From positions 25,667,106 to 25,731,105 of the forward strand of contig CM037842.1 of assembly GCA_021234535.1 (NCBI GenBank): a DNA stretch of 64,000 nucleotides, in the 5' to 3' direction. The notes under the pieces were generated by a model that had not been told where the DNA came from, did not search any database, and saw nothing but the letters and a program-made list of their open reading frames with translations. Positions 52,501-61,500 of the stretch are shown here, piece by piece; position 1 is the first letter of the stretch, and every line of letters begins with the position of its first letter. The DNA is from Stichopus chloronotus (Eukaryota > Echinodermata > Holothuroidea > Aspidochirotida > Stichopodidae). The translations under genes were made by a program, and so were the position numbers.

Positions 52501-55500
52501 ACCATGTTTTTTGCCCTCTATGTGTAGCCACCATATTCATCTCCCTCTGTATGACCCCCTACATATCTGTTTCCCTCTATGTGTATCTTCCATCTTTATC
52601 TCCCTCTCTGTGTAACTTGAGCATTATCGGCTCGGACTTTTCTGTCCCAGTCAACAGTTTGTGTACATTTTGAAAGAGGCAAGGGCAGAGACCATCAGAG
52701 TAGTCAATATCAAGGTATTCATTGTGTTTGTTTGTACCGGAATGAAAAATCCTATTTGGAAAAGCATTGCCTATGGTTATTCAAAATAAGGCACGATGTT
52801 AGCCTCCTTTCCAAGAAATAAGTTTCTCACTTATAGGTATCAAGGTATTCGTTGCTCAAGGGTAATGTTTTCACTCAAACTTTTGAAAATGAAACGACGC
52901 ATCTTCTGTACCTCGTGCTTATGTTTGGAGGAGATTAAGCTGTTTGCTGATGTGTATTTATGAGACTTCATGCTTTAACAATAGTAAGTGTTATTTTCTG
53001 GTCACACCATGCTGGAATGCCGAAAAGTAAGTTTGATCGGACTAGCCAATATTCTTTCCTTTTTTTCACCCTCAGCGGATTACATGGTGTCATCATTTAC
53101 AGCGCTTCAAACAGGTGGCACTTCTGTCACCGTCTATTGGAGTGTGGAGAGTGATCTACCAAGTGGGTACTACTTCAATCTGTACCAAAGGTAAATAACA
53201 TGTTGCACTCTGTTTTATGTACGTACATAGAGTTATTTAAGAGTTATTTATTTAAGATTTCAACCAGAATAAATCTTGGTACTCTGAATTTTCTTTGATA
53301 CCAATCTACCAACAAGTTTTACTGCCCCTTGATACCAATGTTTTAAGCTTTTTGCTAAGGTCAATTTTGGAGTTGTGAAGAAACAGATGGTAACTTTGAT
53401 TTGATCGCACACTGGGAGTGTGGGTTAGTCATACTGAGTAGATGCTCCTTATAGCTTTTTGGTAGAGGTCATTTGAGGTCACCAGAGGTCAAATCGCAAA
53501 AAGAAAACTTAACACAATGTCTGAAGAAGGTAACCTTGACTGATATTATACTCAGTGTGTTAATTGGCCTCGCAGAGTAGATGAACCTTATTGATTTAAG
53601 ATGTTGTTTGAGGTCACCAGAGATCAAACTTGTGGAGACAGGATAACCCTCTCCCGATATCCAGGTCATTTTGATCATCATCAACTCGATTTGGTTGATT
53701 ACTCGCAGGATTCCTGATTCAATACTTGCTTGTAGATCTGCAATGGAGGTATAACTCCTCGCTTACACAAAGGAACTGACTTGTTACGGAGGCTGATAAT
53801 GGTGCCAGGGAATTGTCCAAAGTCATCAGTTCACTAATGAATGGCGTTTCTACAAATCCTTTGCCGGATCATCTGTCCGACGTTAGTGTTGCTGATTCTT
53901 TCAGTCATTATTTCGACGCAAAAGTTAAGAAAGTGGTGACATTATATTGCCAACCACGTACAGGTTTCTAACATAGCTGACTGAAATCCATACACAGCTA
54001 TTTCATCTTGCACAGAGTCCACTTTTCTCGGTTAATTTGTAGAAGTTGATGAATCTGACGGCAGGAAGATTCTTGCTGAGGGTAATGAACAAGTCCTGCA
54101 TGCTTGATTACTCTCCCAGCGTCCTTGCTGAAGCAGTGCCTTGGTTCTGTCATACCTTCCATCACCAGACTTACTGATATATCCCTTCAGACTGGCATAT
54201 TTGTCATCGAAGGATGGAAAATTGCTATTGTGATGCCACTACTTAACAAATTCAAAACTTGACCAAGTGGAACAAAATTATCGACCCATCAGTAATCTAA
54301 ACTTTACTTCTAAAATCGTTGAAAAGGTTGTCATGACTCAATTAATGAATCATATTCATACCCACTACCCTTTACTTGGTTATCAGTCTGCATATAGGCC
54401 CCATCATTCTATTGAAACGCTGTTCACGAACCTCCATTCTGATATATCGTTTGGTACGAAAATCAGCTCGTAGCTCTGCTCGTACGTGTAGATCTTAGTG
54501 CGGAATTTGATCTCGTGCCTCACGAAAAAACTTCTCCACTGTTTGGAGAATGATTTCTGTGTTAACGGCACTGTGCTGAAATGGTTCTCTTCTTGTCTTA
54601 GTAATAGAGTTCAACTTGTTATGTTAACTCCCTATCTGATCCTTCTAATCTGTCAGTGGGCATACCACATGGGTCATGTCTCGGACCTATTCTTTTCCAC
54701 TCTCTGCAACTCTTGCTTGGCTAGGGTTGTTGATCGTCCTACACTGTTAGTGTAGGAGGTTATGCCGATGAGCATCAAATTGTTAAACTTTTTAACTCAA
54801 CGGAAATTGATGCTATAGCCTGTCTATCAAGAAGAATAAACCCTAATTGATCTCATACTTGTCATGGGGGCAATTCATGTTTGTTATAATATAGCCATAT
54901 GGCAAGGAATCATTAAGCATTTTGGCTTTTCTGGTTTACAAATTAAAATATTTAACATACTGCAGACTGTAGTGTTACAGCCTATTTACGTTATATACAC
55001 AGACTATAGAGCAAATAGCCACCTTGAAAATCTATACTTTCTCCAGCAGTGATATGTGTAGTAACTGCTTGGTCATGTCATGGTCATGTGAAGGTCATGA
55101 AAGAGTCAGGGAAAAAGTCATGAAATTTTAGTATTTTCCTTATGGTGCAGAGACAATGTCTCAGGAAGTGAACAGGGTCATATCTGATGTTTGTTATGTA
55201 GGTGTACCACATGGACAAGTAGAGGACTGTTGGTCTATCTTCTCGTGCGGTCAAGACATTACAAATTGTACATTTCCAAATTTCATGGAGTAGAATTATC
55301 CTGTTTGGGATTGTTTTTAATACGTCATCTGCTGACTTCTTCCTTGTAGAAAAGTTTTTCCTCTTTTCTACTGCATGTAGCAATACTAGATACACATAAT
55401 TATTTGTCTGTGTGTTTTGCCTGCAAGCAACAAGCAGGGGTCTCCAGTTAGGGGAGTAAACCTGAGCTGAAATTCCTCATGAACACATTTAAAAATTGAA

Positions 55501-56222
55501 TCGAGATTATTCCTAGCAAAATGAATTTCTGAATGTGCTCTCTGTTTTGTTTGTGACGTAGGGATGTAACGAGTGAGCACCTTCCTGCCGCTGCTAAACA
55601 CGTTGCTAGCCGTGTAGACAGACAGTACACCTGGGTCGACCTTCAACCCGGTCGAACTTACGAATTCACGATGGCGGTGGTCGACAACAGGAACCAGGAA
55701 TACCAGAAATCGTCACTGGTAAATGTGGCAGTGCATTTTGAGCATGGTAAGTTGCATATTCCTCAGAGTTTTCTTTTGGTGTGAACAATTTAGGGAGACC
55801 TGGTGATGTAAAAAGACAATTGAATGCACAAAGTGTATTTTTTTTTATTGTTTAGAAATGAAATTCGAAGGTTGCAATAAATGATTACCGTTTTAAGTTG
55901 GTATCGATGTAATATTTATCCCTACACTGGGGAGGATGCTCAGGACAGGAAGAAGTGGAAATTGAGATGTCATTGTTACCATGGTGATGGTGATGATGAT
56001 AATGATGGTACTAGTGATTATGAGAATGATAGTAGTGGTGATGATGCTAATACTGATGGTAATGATAATGATGGTGATAATGATGATGGTACTAATGACT
56101 ATGATGATGATGATGATAGTGGTGATGATGCTAATAATGATGGTAATGATAATGGTGGTGATAATGATGATGATGGTGATGATGATGATGATGATGATGA
56201 TGATGGTAGTAGTAGTAATGAC

Positions 56223-56291
<69 letters not shown>

Positions 56292-58518
56292 AGTGGTGAT
56301 GATGCTAATTATGATGGTATGATAATGGTAGTGATAATGATGAGTGTGGTACTAACTACTATGATAATGGTCATGATGATGGTGGTGATGATGCTTGATG
56401 CTAATAATGATGATAATGATGGTGATAGTGATGATGTTGGTACTAATGACTATGATGGTGATGATAGTGGTGATGATGCTAATTATGATGGTATGATAAT
56501 GGTAGTGATAATGATGAGTGTGGTACTAACTACTATGATAATGGTCATGATGATGGTGGTGATGATGCTTGATGCTAATAATGATGATAATGATGGTGAT
56601 AGTGATGATGTTGGTACTAATGACTATGATGGTGATGATAGTGGTGATGATGCTAATAATGATGGCATTGATAATGGTGATGATAATGATGATGATGCTT
56701 ATAATGATGGTAATGATGGTGATGTTGATGATGATGGTGGTGGTACTAATAATTGTGATGGTGATGGTGATGATGATTACTGTGATGATGATAGTAATGG
56801 TGATTATGATGATGATGGTGGTGATGGTAATATTGGTGATGACAATGAAATGTGCTGAAACTGTTTGTATGTCAACTCTTCAAACTGTGATTTCAATGAT
56901 TCCCAAGCTTTCTAGGCAGTTTAATTTTCGATTGTCCCTCAAGCAAATGTTTGAATGTTCCCCTCACTGCAATCTGAACCATAGAGGGTGACCCGTGGGG
57001 ATTTACTGAGCATTAGATTCATTTTTTCTCCTGACGAACAGCTCCATCTAGCCCTCGGAATCTTCGCGTCGTCTCATTCCGTATGAGTAATGGTGTTTTT
57101 GGTGTAAACGTTACGTGGGATGCACCAATGCAGGGGAACACCCTTGTACAAGTGGACAGATACGAGGTAAGCTGCACTCGCGTCATCTTGAATCAGTGCT
57201 TGAGAACAATCTGAGAATGTTTAAAATTGCAGTCGAAATAATCTGACGCGATCATCTGGAACGAATGTTTAGAAAGGGTCAACAGCCTAGAGTGAGCGAA
57301 CACTTACAAAACCTGCCTCCCATTTTCCTCTGTTCTCGATATATTAATAGGTGATTTTTCACTTTTTGTCTAATAAATTAAAAAAAATATGTGTGCTTAA
57401 GTAATGGAAGGAAACTGTAGGCCTCAACATTTAATTTATTTCAGTGTAAGGACCATTAATCATTCAGAGACAAAACACTAATTAAGGAAAACTGATACCT
57501 CTTTTTTTGCCATTGTTCAACCATGACAGAACACGAATGACTCCTAGTTTACATTTGTAGTTAGTCATTTGCATGTTTTCCAATTTCAGGTTCTCAAAAC
57601 CTATACTTTTGGGTTGAATGTTAGCTTGCTTCCTTGATTAACGTATCCGTGCACGAGAAAATGGTAGGATTATATGGTAGCAAAGTAAAGAAAGAAAGAA
57701 TAGACTGATAAGTAAGTAAAAGGTAGTGGGTAAATTGTTAGGTGACCGACCGACCGACCGACCGACCGAACCAACGAACGAACGAACCAACGAACGAACG
57801 AACCAACGAACGAACGAACCAACCAACAAGTGAACAAAGGAAAGTATAAATTGATTATTTTAATTGTTGCAGTCGTACATCAGCTTGAAATTGGTACATC
57901 ATGATGTGGACTTGAGCAAAAGTTAGTTCAGTGTGTCAAAGAAATCTAGTTAGGCATGTTTGTTTTTTGTATTTTTTTTTTCAGATTAACTATATAATAC
58001 ACGGTGCCATCGATGCAGAAGTGAGCATTGTGGAAGGTTCCCAACATTCCAAATCATTTACTTCTCTCCTTCAGAATCAAGAGTATGAATTCAAAGTAAG
58101 TGATCTTGTAAGCAGATTGTAGTTGAAGATTGGAATTTAGTCAATCAATCAATCAATTGCACATTAATTTTTAGGTTTTCCTTACCCCCTTGGACACAGA
58201 TGTGTTGTGAATCAAGTAATAATGCTCATACAACTATAAAATTTGTGGATGATTGGAATGCAATCAGTTTGTTGATCTGTTCGTTTTTCTGTTTTGTTTT
58301 CATTAGTGTTGTAGACTTGGATAAATGAATCAAACAATAATGCTGAGATCCAAGTGTGTTATTGATGATTAGAATTCAATCAATCAATTTGCAAATCAGT
58401 TTAAGTTGGGGATTGGTTATTAGCTCATACCAGCGAGCTTGTATGAGTTATTGTAATGGTGTGTCATCTTTCTGTCGGTCTGTCTTTTTCTCTCTCTCTC
58501 TCTTTGTCTCTCTGTCTT

Positions 58519-58557
<39 letters not shown>

Positions 58558-61500
58558 GTCTGTTCACAATTTTCAAAATGCTTCTCCTCCGTCATGCTTG
58601 CATGCATTTGCATGAAACTTGGACACAATGTTCCATAGGTGGTGGACCATTTTGGGGTGTTCACAAATTTTTGGTCAGACATCCCATGTGGGCCTTTATT
58701 AAATTCTGCATTCTTCTTCTCCTCCCACAGATTCTCTTGTACAGTGTTGATAGTTTGACACAATAATAGTCTTAGTGGTACCTTCAGGGTGTTGAGGGAT
58801 TTTTAGCTCAAGGCCACATGTGGGCCCTTCAGCCCATTGTATGAAGTTCTGTTCTAAATGCCCCTTTTTTGCACATTTTTTTTCATGATTGATTATTTTG
58901 TGACTTGGACACAATGTTCCTTGAGTGGTAGGCAAATTTGTAATATTCAAGGTTCAAGGTCCCATGTGGATTTATGGCCCATTTCATGAAATTCTGCAAA
59001 ATGCTCCTCCTCCTATAGATTCTCTTATACAATGTTGATGGTTTGTTATAATGATACTCTGTTAGTGGTCTATCTTAGGGTGGGTTTGTCATAATGATAC
59101 TCTGTGAGTGGTCTGTCTTAGGGTACACATGAATTAGTAGTTTAATGTTCTATGTGGCCTGTATGGCCCAATTAATGAAATCCTGCAGAAGTTTTCTCCT
59201 CCTACTTTAAAGGTGCCCCTTGAAATGTCATACAACATCTCAAATATCCCTATCGTCCATGAATGATAATTGAGCAATGGGGCAAGGGGTCAGATTGTGT
59301 CCTAACTGAAACTCAGTCTAAGTACACGAAGGTCTAGACATTAAAGGGGCACTTTGAGTTATTCAATAAGCATTGTAATTTGGTGGTGCCCCTTAAATGT
59401 ATTACAAATTCATTGACAAAGATCCAACTTCTGCACTGTTTGTGCCCTAGTTTATGACATTCTGCAAATTGTGCAATCCTACAGATTCTCTTGTACATGC
59501 AATATGTTGTTGATTCAATAGAATGATACTTATAGTGGTTCCTATGATTATGATGTGATTCACAATACTGATTTGTAAATGGTACCCTCAGGGTGTTCAG
59601 GTGTGAGCCTCTTCACTGCTGGTGCCCTGTTTTCTCTCCTTTTTTTTTGTTCTCCCTACCTACATGATTAGTAGAGAACTGTAGAACCAGAATAAAAATC
59701 AGAAATTCTGTTGTATGAAAAAGATATGAAGATCTGACAAAATTTGTCCCAGTTTTCTTTACTTACTGAAACACAGGCACATTCTTTTACTTCATTTTGC
59801 TTAACTTATTTGACTTCCTTGTTCATCATCTTCCCTGATTTACTTCAATTTACCAGGTGAGAGCTGTGAACAGTGCAGGACCAGGCCCATTCACAGAGCA
59901 GCTGTCTGTCTACGTTGGGACCTCAGGTGAGTCGTCATCGGCAAACAGTTTTTGAAATACCACGTGCCTAAAAAGGACATCCTATCTGCCACTGTGTAAT
60001 TTGCCTCGACAAGATGAGCTCGCCGCTGCTTTATTCAAGGCATTGGCTGTTGCTTGCCAGCAGCCATGGCCAATTCCAAACATTGTGACAGTGTGTAAGG
60101 CTTGGCATGGGTCTGGTGATGAAGGCCAATTTCAAAATCGTGGCTATCTTGAAGAAAATATTCACTTATTCTACCCAATATACTTCATACAGTTTGTAAT
60201 GTGTTCAGGAGTTTCTGACCCCATTAAGGAGTCATTTCATTTAAAGAAAAAGCCGTAAACATAACATTAAACTTCTTCTCCATACACTTCAAAATACCAC
60301 CCATCAAACCTTCCTATCTTACGATGAAAAACATTACGAAGTTTGTGCTGGGCAAGGTTAACTGTTCAATCGAAACCTTTGTTTGTGATGACTTTAGCAT
60401 CACATTGTACCCTTTGTTCATTCAATAGGCATCGACACTGCCCCAACTGGATTGGTCATCGCTTACATGAACGATCACCTAGTGGATTTAAGATGGAACG
60501 CTTTGGAAAACCCTGAAGTGGATGTAAGTAATGGCAACAAGTCTTTCCATTGTAAAGGGCCCCAGCAATTTTCCTTTTTTCTTTCCCTCTTGGGTCTTGG
60601 TTTCTGACCTTGGTGATACAACTTAGATGCTCATACCTTTAAGGCCACCCTCATGGAGAGTGAAGACTGATTTGTGGCATGAGATTATTAATTTTTTTTT
60701 TCCAGTACTGCTATGGTAAGATAAAGGAACTTACTCTGTAAGATATTAAAGTCCCATGACGAGGAAATTACTCATAGACATTTTCAAAATTTATTTTAAT
60801 TTTTCTCCAGGGATATGCCATATATTACTCTGTAGTGGCAGATGGTGATGGCGACCGACTCTTGAACAAGACTTCAGGACGTGAAACTTCGGAATTCTAT
60901 TGTGAGCACCATGTCATGTGGTAGAAGAGTGTTGATTGCAAGATTCAAATGTCATATCTATTAATAGTATTCTAAACATTTTTGTTTTACATCATTCTTG
61001 CTGTTCTGTTTCTGAGAAATGTGAAGACCTTCAGGTGCTTTTTTGTCTTCAGTTCCTTTGGCTGATGCAACCTGTGGTAAAGGATAAACTTGTCGGATTC
61101 AGAATTGTGCTTTCTCTGATTAGTTGTTTAGCCCAAACCAGTTATCTGCTGTTTAAGCAGTCTGTTTGCCTGTCTATCTATCTGTGTGTATCTCTATATC
61201 TCTGTCTGTCTATCTCTCCATCTATCATGACCAACCGTAATTGTTTACGAGCTCTTAAAACGCTTAGTTTGTGACAAATTTTGCTAAAACTTGTGCACCA
61301 TGATCCTTGGACAGGAGGCAAAATTTTGGCACCAGGAAGTCTAGGTCAAAGGTCATTTAAGTTCATCATCATCCAATATATGAAAAACTTCAAAATGTAT
61401 CTCCTCTTAGGAACAACCTTGTATGATGTTGAAAGGTAACCCTTTTTTTTCAGAATGTACAATAACTTTGGATCAAACATCATTTATGGTTTTTAGAGAT

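Noticed and set aside
52075..52615. Long open frames with repeated [13 protein letters not shown] or [12 protein letters not shown] peptides
   Set aside because: Both strands are open because the minisatellite unit is 27 bp, a multiple of three. Units at both ends are too degenerate for a conserved protein.
55881..56858. 325-codon Asp-rich open frame
   Set aside because: It lies wholly in the GAT-rich microsatellite tract; triplet repeats give open frames in several phases. No start context, splice fit or domain.
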